Below the pieces are notes generated by a model. That model saw nothing but the letters and a program-made list of their open reading frames with translations, had not been told where the DNA came from and did not search any database. DNA of 64,000 nucleotides from JBFXCS01 sp050181915. Lineage in GTDB: Bacteria > Actinomycetota > Thermoleophilia > Miltoncostaeales > Miltoncostaeaceae. Position 1 is the first letter of the stretch. Each line of letters opens with the position of its first letter. A program made the position numbers and the translations under genes. Positions 7,548 through 16,605 of this stretch are shown here, piece by piece. The stretch lies in contig JBFXCS010000001.1 in the NCBI GenBank assembly GCA_050181915.1, positions 310,001-374,000 on the forward strand, read 5' to 3'.

Positions 7548-7942
7548 GCGCCCGCGGGGCCGCCGCCCGCTCGCGCCCGCGCGGCCAGGCGCAGACGGCC
7601 CCCGCGCGGCCCCGCCTGCGGCCCGCCGAGCCCGCGCGCCGCAGCCGCGCCGCGCGACGCCCGGCCCGCGCGCCGCGCCGCGCCCAGATCCGCTGGGGCC
7701 GCCTGCTCATCCCGATCATCGCCATCGTCCTGGCGGGCATCGTGTGGGTGAACGTCGCCAAGATCGCGCTCACCAACGAGACCAGCCGCGTGGTGGAGCG
7801 CTCTCGACTGCTCGACGCCGAGACCAGCCGCCTCAAGGCCGAGGTGGAGGACGCCAACGCCACCCTCGCCGCGCGCGCCGAGCGCCAGCTCGGCATGCGC
7901 AGCCCGGGCGACGGGGGCCGGATCATCCTCGACGCGCCCTGA
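7544..7942 (+). CDS. ftsL: FtsL-like divisome protein (DivIC/FtsL)
   Basis: 132 residues, GTG start overlapping the rsmH stop (GTGA). The first 48 residues are Ala/Pro/Arg-rich and strongly basic, then one membrane helix (LLIPIIAIVLAGIVWVNVAKIAL, about 52-73) and a short coiled-coil (ETSRLKAEVEDANATLAARAERQ). This bitopic layout between rsmH and the transpeptidase is that of FtsL, which with FtsB/DivIC and FtsQ activates FtsWI. Sequence similarity in this family is weak, so position and topology carry the assignment. Confidence 0.8.
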   Translation: MSARGAAARSRPRGQAQTAPARPRLRPAEPARRSRAARRPARAPRRAQIRWGRLLIPIIAIVLAGIVWVNVAKIALTNETSRVVERSRLLDAETSRLKAEVEDANATLAARAERQLGMRSPGDGGRIILDAP

Positions 7943-8028
7943 GCCCGCCGCCGTCACGGGGCCGCGGGCGGCCCCGCCGCCCGGCGCCCGCCCGCCGCCC
8001 GCTCCTCGCCTCCCGGCGCATCCGGGTG

Positions 8029-9660
8029 ATGACGCTGGTGTGCCTGCTGCTGCTCGGCCTGCTGGCGGCGCGCGCCACCTTCCTCGGCACGGTGCGCGCC
8101 GGCGATCTGTCCAGCCTGCGCACCGACAACAGCGAGCGCCCCGAGACGATCCTCGCCCCGCGCGGCTCGATCGAGAGCAGCGACGGCGCCGACCTGGCGG
8201 TCGACCGCCTGGCGGTCGACGTCACGGCGTCGCCCAACCTGATCAAGGACCCGGCGGGCGACGCGGTGAAGCTCGCGCGCGCGCTCAACATGGAGGCGGC
8301 GCCCATCGAGGAGGCCCTGCGCACGCCCGGTCAGTACGCGGTGGTCGCCCAGGACGTGGCGCCCGGCCTCGCCGACCGGGCCCGCAAGCTCGACCTCGCC
8401 GGCATCTTCTTCAAGGACGACTACCAGCGCTTCGCGCCCGGCGACGGCCGCGCCGCCCAGGTGGTGGGCCTCACCGGCGCCGACCGCGCCGGACTGTCGG
8501 GCCTCGAGGCGTCCGAGAACGAGGTGCTCACCGGGGTCGACGGCTTCCGCCTCGAGGCCCGCGACCTCTTCGGCCGCCCGATCGACGTGATCACCGACAA
8601 GGAGCCGATCCCCGGCGAGGACGTCGTCCTGACCGTCGACTCGCGCATCCAGACGAAGCTGCAGGAGGTCATCGCCGCGACGATGGAGCAGCAGCGGGCG
8701 AAGAGCGTCACCGCCCTCGTGATGCGGCCGCAGGACGGCGCCATCCTCGGCATCGGCTCGACGCCCGACTTCAACCCGAACGAGCGGCGGGACCTCGACC
8801 CCGACGCCGAGCGCGTGCGGGCGATCACGGACGCCTTCGAGCCCGGCTCCACCTTCAAGGTCGTGACGATGGCCGCGGCGCTGGAGCAGAAGACGGTCAC
8901 GCCGCGGACGAGCTTCGTGGTGCCGTGGCAGATCCAGGCATACGACCGGACCCTCGAGGACTCCCACGAGCACGCGACCCAGGCGATGACGGTGGCCCAG
9001 ATCCTGGCGCAGTCGAGCAACGTCGGCACCTTCAAGGTCTCCCAGACGCTGCGCGAGGACCAGCCCCTGTCGGCCTGGATCAAGCGCTTCGGCTTCGGCC
9101 AGCCCACCGGCATCGACTACCCGGGCGAGCTGGCCGGCTCGGTGCTGCCGCCCGACCAGTGGTCCGGCACCTCGCAGCTCAACATCCCGATCGGCTACGG
9201 CACCTCGGTGACGCTGATGCAGGTGGCCCGGGCCTACGCCGCCGTCGCCAACGGCGGGAGCCTGATCACGCCGCACCTGATCCGGAGCATCGGCGGCGAG
9301 CGGGAGAGCCTGCCGGCGCCGCACCGCATCATGAGCCCGTCCACGGCCTCCCAGCTCACCCAGATGCTGAAGGGCGTCGTCTCCGACGACGGCACGGCGA
9401 GCCTCGCCGAGGTGCCGGGATACGTGGTGGCCGGCAAGACCGGCACCGCCGCCAAGTTCCTCCCCGATCAGGGCACGTACAGCGACTACCTGTACTCTGC
9501 CTCCTTCGTGGGCTTCGCCCCGGCCGACAATCCGCAGCTGCTCATCGCCGTGCTGGTGGACGAGCCGACGGCCGGCAGCTACTACGCGGGCGACGTCGCC
9601 GCTCCGGCCTTCGAGCAGATCGCCAACTTCTCCCTGCAAACGCTGGACATTCTTCCCTGA
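8029..9660 (+). CDS. ftsI: Septal peptidoglycan transpeptidase FtsI (class B PBP)
   Basis: 543 residues from ATG 8029. An N-terminal membrane helix, a dimerisation domain (RGSIESSDG, then FFKDDYQRFAPGDGRAAQVVGLTG) and a transpeptidase domain with SxxK (GSTFK), SxN (SSN) and KTG (GKTGTAA) are all present. It crosslinks septal peptidoglycan. The start is uncertain: from ATG 8029 the helix begins almost at residue 1 with no positive residues before it, whereas the frame is open upstream and encodes a strongly basic tail. The only start-like codon there is a CTG at 7939 that overlaps the ftsL stop. The true start may therefore be non-canonical. Confidence 0.92.
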   Translation: MTLVCLLLLGLLAARATFLGTVRAGDLSSLRTDNSERPETILAPRGSIESSDGADLAVDRLAVDVTASPNLIKDPAGDAVKLARALNMEAAPIEEALRTPGQYAVVAQDVAPGLADRARKLDLAGIFFKDDYQRFAPGDGRAAQVVGLTGADRAGLSGLEASENEVLTGVDGFRLEARDLFGRPIDVITDKEPIPGEDVVLTVDSRIQTKLQEVIAATMEQQRAKSVTALVMRPQDGAILGIGSTPDFNPNERRDLDPDAERVRAITDAFEPGSTFKVVTMAAALEQKTVTPRTSFVVPWQIQAYDRTLEDSHEHATQAMTVAQILAQSSNVGTFKVSQTLREDQPLSAWIKRFGFGQPTGIDYPGELAGSVLPPDQWSGTSQLNIPIGYGTSVTLMQVARAYAAVANGGSLITPHLIRSIGGERESLPAPHRIMSPSTASQLTQMLKGVVSDDGTASLAEVPGYVVAGKTGTAAKFLPDQGTYSDYLYSASFVGFAPADNPQLLIAVLVDEPTAGSYYAGDVAAPAFEQIANFSLQTLDILP

Positions 9661-9681
9661 TCCGGGGTGCGGCGGCTGTGG

Positions 9682-9697
9682 TAGGCTCCCGCCCCGC
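9682..9697 (+). promoter_or_regulatory. -10 element of a leaderless promoter for murE
   Basis: TAGGCT (9682-9687) lies ten bases before the murE ATG in the short gap after ftsI, and no ribosome binding site is visible. The -35 region is poor. An internal promoter within dcw is possible. Confidence 0.35.
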
Positions 9698-11182
9698 ATG
9701 ACCCTCACGGAGCTGATCGGGGGCATACCCGGTGCGCGGCTCCTGCCCCGCCCGGGGACGGCGGCGGATCCCGGCGAGACGCGGATCACGGCCGTGGCCC
9801 ACCGCGCCGACCTGGCCGCCCCCGGCACGCTGTTCTGCGCCGTCCCCGGCCTGCGGGCCGACGGGCACGACTTCGCCGCCGAGGCCGTCGCCCGCGGCGC
9901 CGCGGCGGTGCTGGTGGAGCGCCCCCTCGACCTGGCGGTGCCGCAGGTGGTGGTGCCCGACGCCCGCCTCGCCACCGCCCTGGTCGCGGCGGCGATCAAC
10001 GGGCATCCCTCGCGCGATCTCGTCGTGGTCGGCGTGACCGGCACGAACGGCAAGACGACCTCGGCCATCCTGCTGCGCGCCGTGCTCGAGGCGGCCGGCC
10101 ACCGCTGCGGCCTGGTGGGCACGATCGAGGCCCGGGTGGGGGGCGAGGCGGTCCCGGTGAGCCACACCACGCCGGACGCGCCGGAGCTGCAGTCGCTCTT
10201 CGCCCGCATGCGCGACGCGGGCGACACGGCGTGCGCGATGGAGGTCTCGTCCCACGCCCTGGTCCAGCGGCGCACCGCCGGCACCCGGTTCGCCGCCGCC
10301 CTCTTCACCAACCTCACCCGCGACCACCTCGACTACCACCCCGACGTCGAGGACTACTACGCGGCCAAGCGGCTGCTGTTCCGCCGCGCGCAGGGCGAGG
10401 GCGAGGATCCGCCCGGGGCGGCCAACCTCGACGACGAGTTCGGCGCCCGCCTGGCCCGCGAGACCGGCGCCCTCGGCTACGCCGTCGACGCCCCCGCCGA
10501 CGTGAGGCCGGTCCGGGTGGACGGGCTCACCACCGGCATCGCCGCCACCATCGACACCCCGCGCGGGCCCCTCGACGTCGAGACCCGGCTGCGCGGCCGC
10601 TTCAACCTCGCCAACATCGCCGGCGTCGTCGCGGCCTCCGAGCTGCTGGCCCTGCCGCACGGGGCCGTCGCGGAGGGCCTGGCGGCGGTGCCCGGGGTGC
10701 CGGGGCGCTTCGAGGCCGTCGACGAGGGCCAGCCCTTCCCGGTGATCGTCGACTACGCCCACACGCCCGACTCGCTCGACAACGTGCTGCGCGCCGCCCG
10801 CGAGCTGGTGGGCGACGGCGGGCGCCTGCTGGCCGTGTTCGGCTGCGGCGGCGACCGCGACCGCGGCAAGCGGCCCCAGATGGGCGCCGTGGCGCGCGAC
10901 CTGGCCGACGTCGCCGTGGTGACCTCCGACAACCCGCGCGGCGAGGACCCGGACGCGATCATCGCCGACATCCTCGAGGGGATGGACGGCGCGGCCGAGC
11001 TCCGGGTGCTGGCCGACCGCCGCGCCGCCATCTCCTGGGCCGTCGACCGGGCCCGGCCGGGGGACGTCGTGGTGGTGGCCGGCAAGGGTCACGAGCAGGG
11101 GCAGGAGCGCAACGGGGTGAAGACCCCCTTCGACGATCGCGCCGTGGCGCGCGAGGCGCTGCGAGCACGGGGGCGACGATGA
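9698..11182 (+). CDS. murE: UDP-MurNAc-L-Ala-D-Glu:meso-diaminopimelate ligase
   Basis: 494 residues, full length. The Mur-ligase P-loop GVTGTNGKTTSA is near residue 113, the TTPDAPELQ and EVSSHAL motifs follow, and FNLANIAGVV marks the central domain. The C-terminal DNPRGEDP motif is the determinant for meso-diaminopimelate rather than lysine. It adds the third residue of the stem peptide in the cytoplasm. The next gene murF begins within its stop codon (ATGA). Confidence 0.97.
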   Translation: MTLTELIGGIPGARLLPRPGTAADPGETRITAVAHRADLAAPGTLFCAVPGLRADGHDFAAEAVARGAAAVLVERPLDLAVPQVVVPDARLATALVAAAINGHPSRDLVVVGVTGTNGKTTSAILLRAVLEAAGHRCGLVGTIEARVGGEAVPVSHTTPDAPELQSLFARMRDAGDTACAMEVSSHALVQRRTAGTRFAAALFTNLTRDHLDYHPDVEDYYAAKRLLFRRAQGEGEDPPGAANLDDEFGARLARETGALGYAVDAPADVRPVRVDGLTTGIAATIDTPRGPLDVETRLRGRFNLANIAGVVAASELLALPHGAVAEGLAAVPGVPGRFEAVDEGQPFPVIVDYAHTPDSLDNVLRAARELVGDGGRLLAVFGCGGDRDRGKRPQMGAVARDLADVAVVTSDNPRGEDPDAIIADILEGMDGAAELRVLADRRAAISWAVDRARPGDVVVVAGKGHEQGQERNGVKTPFDDRAVAREALRARGRR

Positions 11183-12480
11183 GGATCACGGTCAACGACA
11201 TCCTGCGGACGGGCGTCGAGGCGAACCTGCCGGTGGGGGCGCCGGACACGGTGCTGGAGGGCGCGTTCGTCGACTCGCGCGAGCTGCTGCCGGGCGGCCT
11301 GTTCGTGGGGATCCGCGGCGAGCGCTTCGACGGCGGCCTGCACACGCCCGAGGTGCTGCGCGACGGCGGCGCCGCCGCGGTGGTGGGCGAGAGGGCGTGG
11401 CGCTGGATCGAGGGCGAGGCCCTCGCCATCCGCAAGCCCGTGATCGTGGCGCCCGACCCGGTGGCGGTGCTGCAGGCGGCGGGCCGGATCGCCCTCGAGC
11501 GCTCCGGCGCGCGGGTGGTGGGCGTGACCGGCGCGACCGGCAAGACCACCACCAAGGACATCCTGGTGGCGATGCTGCGCGCCGCCGGCGTCGCCGCCGA
11601 GGGCACGCCGGGCAATCGCAACACCGAGATCGGCGTGCCCATGTCGCTGATGGGCCTGGCCGAGGGCTGCGAGGTGGCGGTGGTGGAGATGGGCATGCGC
11701 GGGCCCGGTCAGATCGCCGACCTCGCCCGCCTGGCCCCGCCGCAGGTGGCCTGCATCACCAGCATCGGCCCGGTGCACCTGGAGCTGCTGGGAACCGTCG
11801 AGGCGGTGGCGGCGGCGAAGGCCGAGATCCTCCTGGCGCTGCGCCCCGGCGGCACCGCCGTGGTGCCCGACGACTCCCCGCTGCTGGAGCCCTTCATCCG
11901 CGAGCTGCCCGACGGCGTGGCCGTGCGCCGCTTCGGCAAGGAACCGGATCTCACCCTCGACTTGAGCCTCAGCAAGCACTGGCAGCTGCGCAACGCGGCG
12001 GCCGCCCTGGAGTGCTGCCGCGCCCTCGGCGCCGAGCCGCCGGCCGGCGCCCGCGTCGAGGTGGAGCTGTCGGCGATGCGCGGCCAGGAGCGCGCGCTGC
12101 CCGGGGGCGGGGTGCTGATCGAGGACTGCTACAACGCCAACCCGATCGCGGTGAAGGCGGCGCTGGCCGACCTGGCGGCGCGGTCCGGCCGGCGGGTGGC
12201 GGTGCTCGCCGACATGATGGAGCTGGGCCCGGAGGAGCTGCGCTACCACCGCGAGGTGGGCGCTGTCGCCGCCGAGTCCGGCATCGACCTGCTGGTGGCG
12301 GTGGGTGAGCGGGCCGCGGCCTACGCGGCCGGGGCGGACGGCCTCGAGAGCGTCCACATCGCCACGGTCGACGAGGCGCTGGAGGTCCTGCCGGGCCTGA
12401 TCCGCCCCGGCGACGTCGTGCTGCTGAAGGGCTCGCGCTCGATGCGGCTGGAGCGCCTCGGCGCGGTGCTCGCGGGGTAG
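11179..12480 (+). CDS. murF: UDP-MurNAc-tripeptide:D-Ala-D-Ala ligase
   Basis: 433 residues. The P-loop is GVTGATGKTTTKD, followed by GNRNTEIGVPMSLM, VVEMGMRGPGQI and the C-terminal IEDCYNANP motif typical of MurF. The enzyme attaches D-Ala-D-Ala to the tripeptide precursor. The ATG overlaps the murE stop by four bases, and mraY follows after three bases. No irregularity is seen. Confidence 0.96.
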   Translation: MRITVNDILRTGVEANLPVGAPDTVLEGAFVDSRELLPGGLFVGIRGERFDGGLHTPEVLRDGGAAAVVGERAWRWIEGEALAIRKPVIVAPDPVAVLQAAGRIALERSGARVVGVTGATGKTTTKDILVAMLRAAGVAAEGTPGNRNTEIGVPMSLMGLAEGCEVAVVEMGMRGPGQIADLARLAPPQVACITSIGPVHLELLGTVEAVAAAKAEILLALRPGGTAVVPDDSPLLEPFIRELPDGVAVRRFGKEPDLTLDLSLSKHWQLRNAAAALECCRALGAEPPAGARVEVELSAMRGQERALPGGGVLIEDCYNANPIAVKAALADLAARSGRRVAVLADMMELGPEELRYHREVGAVAAESGIDLLVAVGERAAAYAAGADGLESVHIATVDEALEVLPGLIRPGDVVLLKGSRSMRLERLGAVLAG

Positions 12481-12483
12481 CGG

Positions 12484-13464
12484 TTGCCGCGCGTCCTGAT
12501 CTCCGCGATCTGCGCGGCGACGCTGCTCCTGTTCCTGGGGCCGCGCTTCATCGCCTGGCTGCGCCGGAACGAGGTGGGCCAGTTCGTGCGCCCGCCGGGG
12601 CTGATCCCCGACGCCCACGCCGAGAAGCAGGGCACGCCGACCATGGGCGGGCTGCTGATCCTGCTGGCCACCGCGCTGCCCTTCGTGATCCTGTCGAGCC
12701 GCAGCACCGAGGCCATGATCGTGCTGTTCACGACCCTCGCCTGCGGGGCGATCGGCTTCCTGGACGACTTCATGAAGATCGTCCAGAAGCGGTCGCTGGG
12801 CCTGAAGGCGCGCTGGCGCCTGCTGGGCCTGCTGGCCATCGCGGCGGTGCTGGTGTCGGTGGCGGTGGACGTCGTGGGGCTTCCCACCACCCTCGTCGTG
12901 CCGGTTTGGGACCGGGCGTTCGAGATCGGCCCGATCGCCTTCTTCCTCGTCGTGCTGGTCGTGGTGATGGGCGCCGCCAACGCCGTCAACCTGACCGACG
13001 GGCTCGACGGGCTGGCCGCCGGCATCGCCGCCCTCGTGCTGCTGTCCTACACGGCCATCGCGTTCGTCTCGGAGCAGCGCGACCTGGCGATCTTCGGCGC
13101 CACCCTCACCGGCGCCTGCCTCGGCTTCCTCTGGTTCAACTCGTTCCCGGCGGCCGTCTTCATGGGCGACACCGGCTCCTACGCCCTCGGCGGCGCGATC
13201 GCCGCGATGGCGGTGATGACCAAGACCGAGCTGCTGCTGGTCGTGATCGGCGCCGTCTTCGTGGCCGAGGCGCTCTCGGTGATGATCCAGGTGATCGTCT
13301 TCAAGCGCTTCAAGCGCCGGGTCTTCCTGATGACGCCGGTGCACCACCACTTCGAGATGGCGGCCTGGAGCGAGACGAAGATCATCGTGCGCTTCTGGCT
13401 GATCGCCGCGATCTTCGCCGCCGTCGGCTTCACCCTGTTCTTCCGCGACTTCCAGTCGCTGTGA
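12484..13464 (+). CDS. mraY: Phospho-MurNAc-pentapeptide translocase
   Basis: 326 residues from TTG 12484, three bases after the murF stop. About ten membrane helices are predictable. Catalytic motifs are clear: the cytoplasmic loop FLDDFMKI with its Asp pair, NLTDGLDGLAAG, FMGDTGSYALGG and the C-terminal MTPVHHHFEMAAWSE His cluster. It transfers phospho-MurNAc-pentapeptide to undecaprenyl phosphate to make lipid I. The N-terminus is slightly shorter than in proteobacteria, as in many actinobacteria. Confidence 0.96.
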   Translation: MPRVLISAICAATLLLFLGPRFIAWLRRNEVGQFVRPPGLIPDAHAEKQGTPTMGGLLILLATALPFVILSSRSTEAMIVLFTTLACGAIGFLDDFMKIVQKRSLGLKARWRLLGLLAIAAVLVSVAVDVVGLPTTLVVPVWDRAFEIGPIAFFLVVLVVVMGAANAVNLTDGLDGLAAGIAALVLLSYTAIAFVSEQRDLAIFGATLTGACLGFLWFNSFPAAVFMGDTGSYALGGAIAAMAVMTKTELLLVVIGAVFVAEALSVMIQVIVFKRFKRRVFLMTPVHHHFEMAAWSETKIIVRFWLIAAIFAAVGFTLFFRDFQSL

Positions 13465-14768
13465 GCGCGGGGCGCGCGCTGGTCGTGGGCCTGGGCCGCT
13501 CGGGCCGGGCCGCCGCCGCCCTGCTGCGGCGGCGCGGGTGGGAGGTGATCGCCGTCGACGCCGGGGCGGTCGAGGCGCCCGACCTGGCCGCCGCGGGCGT
13601 GGAGGTGCGCGCCCCGTGGAACGCGCCGGTGCCGGGCGTCGACCTGGTGGTGAAGAGCCCGGGCGTGCCCGGCGGGGTGCCGCCGGTGGTCGCGGCGCGG
13701 GCCGCCGGCGCGCCGGTGTGGAGCGAGATCGAGCTGGCGGCGCGGGAGCTGCCCAACCCGCTGGCCGGCGTCACCGGCACGAACGGCAAGACCACCACCA
13801 CCGAGCTGGTCGCCCACCTGATCCGCGCCGCAGGCCGCGCCGCCGTGGCCTGCGGCAACCAGGGCACACCGCTCGCCGGGCTGGTCGACGAGGCCGACCC
13901 GGCCGCCTGGCTGGTGGTCGAGTGCTCGAGCTTCCAGCTGGAGGACATCGACGCCTTCCATCCGCGCGCCGCGGCGCTGCTCAACCTGGCCCCCGACCAC
14001 ATCGACCGCCACGGCAGCTTCGAGGCGTACCGCGACGCGAAGCTGCGCCTCTTCGAGCGCCAGGAGCCGGGCGACCTGGCGATCCTGCCCGCCGGGCTCG
14101 ACGCCACCGGCCGCGCGCCCGCCCGCCGGGTGGTGGACGGCCCGCGCGAGCCGGGCGCCGTGGCCTGGGCGGGGGGCGGCCTGCACGTCGACGGCCTGGG
14201 CCTCGTGGCGGGCTGGGACGACATCCCGCTGCGCGGCCGCCACAACCGCCAGAACGCGATGACCGCGGCGGCGATCGCCGCCCACGCGGGGCTGGGCGCC
14301 GCCGCCCTCGCCGAGGGGCTCGCCACCTTCGCCCCGGTGCCGCATCGCCTGGAGCCGGTGGGCCGCGCCGGCGGCGTGCTGTTCGTGAACGACTCGAAGG
14401 CCACCAACCCCGACGCCGCCGTCGCCGCGCTCGACGCCTACCCCCGCGGCGTGCACCTGATCGCCGGCGGCCGGGCCAAGGGCACGCCCTTCGGCCCCTT
14501 CGCCCGGGCGGCGAAGGGCGCGGTGGTGCGGATGTACGCCATCGGAGACGCCGGGCCCGAGATCGCCGCCGCGATGGAGGCCGAGGGCATCGCGACCGAG
14601 CGGCCCGGCACCCTCGACGCCGCCGTCGCGTCCGCGGCCTCCCGCGCCCGCGAGGGCGAGGTGGTGCTGCTGGCCCCCGCCTGCGCCAGCTTCGACCAGT
14701 TCTCCTCGTACGAGGAGCGCGGCGAGGCCTTCCGGGCCGCCGCCCGGGCGGCCGGCGCCTCCGCCTAG
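13461..14768 (+). CDS. murD: UDP-MurNAc-L-alanine:D-glutamate ligase
   Basis: 435 residues, GTG start overlapping the mraY stop (GTGA). The N-terminal Rossmann-like segment is ALVVGLGRSGRAAA; the P-loop is GVTGTNGKTTTTEL, and VVECSSFQLE, LNLAPDHIDRHGS and NDSKATNPDA follow as expected for MurD. It adds D-glutamate to UDP-MurNAc-L-Ala. Its TAG stop and the stop of the antisense ROK gene share the palindrome CTAG, so the two genes converge with a four-base overlap and leave no room for a terminator. Confidence 0.96.
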   Translation: MSAGRALVVGLGRSGRAAAALLRRRGWEVIAVDAGAVEAPDLAAAGVEVRAPWNAPVPGVDLVVKSPGVPGGVPPVVAARAAGAPVWSEIELAARELPNPLAGVTGTNGKTTTTELVAHLIRAAGRAAVACGNQGTPLAGLVDEADPAAWLVVECSSFQLEDIDAFHPRAAALLNLAPDHIDRHGSFEAYRDAKLRLFERQEPGDLAILPAGLDATGRAPARRVVDGPREPGAVAWAGGGLHVDGLGLVAGWDDIPLRGRHNRQNAMTAAAIAAHAGLGAAALAEGLATFAPVPHRLEPVGRAGGVLFVNDSKATNPDAAVAALDAYPRGVHLIAGGRAKGTPFGPFARAAKGAVVRMYAIGDAGPEIAAAMEAEGIATERPGTLDAAVASAASRAREGEVVLLAPACASFDQFSSYEERGEAFRAAARAAGASA

Positions 14769-16159
14769 CGGGCTGCGAGGGCCTCGAGGTCCGCCGGGCC
14801 GAAGGGCAGGACATCGCTGCGCACGGCCTCGACGCCCTCGTCGAGGCGCCGGTACACCCGCCGCCGCAGCATCGCGAGGGCGGCGCCGCGCACGGCGAGG
14901 AAGCGCGCCTCGGGCCCGGGCACCCATTCCACGTCGACGTGGTCGCCGATGGCGTGGGCCCACACGCCGCGCTCGGCGAGCACGCCCCGGTTGAGCTCGG
15001 GGCCGGAGAGCGGTCCGGTGAGGGTGATCCGGTCCGGGTCGAGCATCAGCACCGGCCCGGCGAGGGCGTGTCCGATGAGGCGCCCGAGGTCCTCGGCCGC
15101 GTACCGCTTGGCCTCGGAGTGGGTGTCCCGCAGGTCGTCGTACACCTCGTTGGGCTCGACGGCCTCGTCGATGTAGCCGCTGGCCGCGAGGCGGCGCACC
15201 AGGGCCTGCCCGCTGGCGAAGGCGCCGAGGTGGTACGGGCGCCCGCACTCGCAGCGCCAGCCCTCGTAGTCGATGTCCGCCAGGTCCCCGCGATGGGGGT
15301 TCGCCTCGTTGAGGTCCTCGATCACGGAGCGGGCCAGCGGCAGGTGGGCCAGCTCGCCGGCGATGTTGTGCGCGCCCGCCACCAGGCGCGTGTCGAGGAA
15401 GGCGCTGCGCGCCGGGGAGTGCCGGTTGAGCTGGAAGGTCGCGGCCCCGATGCCGGTGCCGACGCGCACGACCATGCCGGTGCGGCGCGTGTCGTCGTCC
15501 TGCTCGCCCGTCGCGCGGGCACGGTCGAAGGCGACGGCGAGGCCCTGCGCGTTGGCGAGGTTGATGGCGCCGACCCGCTCTCCCTCGAAGGGCGCGCCGA
15601 GGGCCGCGCCCACCCGCTGCTTCAGCGTCGGCACCTCGGCCAGCTCGCCCGCCTCGTGCCATGCGCGGTCCCGCAGGGAGGTGCCCGAGGCGTGCCCGGT
15701 CACGGTCAGCGGCACCGGCCAGGCGACGATCAGGCCCAGCAGCGGCAGGACGGGCGCCCCCCGCGCCGACCATTCCCGCGCCTGGTCGATGGCCTCGCCC
15801 AGCAGATCGACGAGCGTGGACCGGATGCGGCCGAGGAGCTCGTCCGGGGGCAGCGCCAGCTGGCCGCGCGACTCGGGCGCCTCGACGGCGCAGAGCAGCT
15901 CGCCGTTGGCGTCGACCAGGCCCGCCCGCACGCGGGTCATGGTCAGCGAGACGCCGATCGCGGTGCCGATGCCCGGTCCGAACCGGGCGCCGACGCCCCC
16001 GATCAGCGCGCCGCTGGCCCGGTGGCGGGCGAAGATGCTGCGCGCGGCGGTGGCGCTGATGCCGGCGGCCTCGATCAGGGCCTGCCGCGCGACCTGACCG
16101 CCGCCCTGGGCCAGTAGGGCGTTCAGCAGCGCGGGTTCGGGTTTCGACGAGCGGCTCAT
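14765..16159 (-). CDS. ROK family protein, probable transcriptional regulator
   Basis: 464 residues. The N-terminal 60 residues look like a winged helix-turn-helix (LLNALLAQGGGQVARQALIEAAGIS, then ATAARSIFARHRASGALI). The remainder is a ROK actin-like ATPase fold: GTAIGVSLTMTRVRAGLVDANGEL (phosphate-1 loop), RVGTGIGAATF, and a partial zinc motif CECGRPYHLGAFASG. The full CxCGxxGCxE signature is incomplete, so the sugar-kinase site may be degenerate. NagC/Mlc-type repressors sense sugars. The gene is inserted antisense between murD and ftsW, which splits the dcw cluster. ATG 16159 was chosen over an in-frame upstream codon because the extension has no domain character. Confidence 0.8.
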   Translation of the reverse strand: MSRSSKPEPALLNALLAQGGGQVARQALIEAAGISATAARSIFARHRASGALIGGVGARFGPGIGTAIGVSLTMTRVRAGLVDANGELLCAVEAPESRGQLALPPDELLGRIRSTLVDLLGEAIDQAREWSARGAPVLPLLGLIVAWPVPLTVTGHASGTSLRDRAWHEAGELAEVPTLKQRVGAALGAPFEGERVGAINLANAQGLAVAFDRARATGEQDDDTRRTGMVVRVGTGIGAATFQLNRHSPARSAFLDTRLVAGAHNIAGELAHLPLARSVIEDLNEANPHRGDLADIDYEGWRCECGRPYHLGAFASGQALVRRLAASGYIDEAVEPNEVYDDLRDTHSEAKRYAAEDLGRLIGHALAGPVLMLDPDRITLTGPLSGPELNRGVLAERGVWAHAIGDHVDVEWVPGPEARFLAVRGAALAMLRRRVYRRLDEGVEAVRSDVLPFGPADLEALAAR

Positions 16160-16605
16160 GGCACGAGGCGGGCTCAACGTAGCGCAATGGATAGCCGGGC
16201 GTTCCCGTCGACCGCGCAAATCGACCTCGAGCGTTGTCCGTCACGCCGGGTCGCGCGCGCGAAGTCGCCCTCGAGCGCCCCAATCGGTCGCGCCACGCTC
16301 TGCCGCGACGGGCGGAAGTGGACGTAAAATGCAACCGCCTTCGGAAACGGACGAAACGGAGGTCATGCCGATGGAGATGCCCACCACGGCGAGGGAATAG
16401 CCCCTCGCGACGCACCCCGAGGACGGGGAGGTGCCGCCCGCCGGTCGGGCGCACCGGATGGCCCCCTTCCTCCTCCGGCAGTCGAGTGACCTGGATCGGA
16501 CGGGACGGACCCGCCGCATGCGGCGACGCCCGCCCCTGCCGTGATCGACCCGCGGAGCGCCGTGCATGCGGCCCTGCGCGGGTCCGGGATTCGAGGAGGT
16601 GAGAG
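16160..16605. other. 446-bp intergenic region inside the dcw cluster with possible leader peptide
   Basis: Between the ROK gene and the small two-repeat gene. A TAAAAT sequence at 16325-16330 is an unusually A/T-rich -10-like element for this genome. It overlaps a 23-codon frame (16329-16400, MQPPSETDETEV...) in which a GGAGG precedes the internal ATG codons at 16365 and 16371. The rest is GC-rich with several short inverted repeats and no further coding frame. It may be a long 5' leader of the gene at 16606; no known riboswitch was recognised. Confidence 0.35.
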
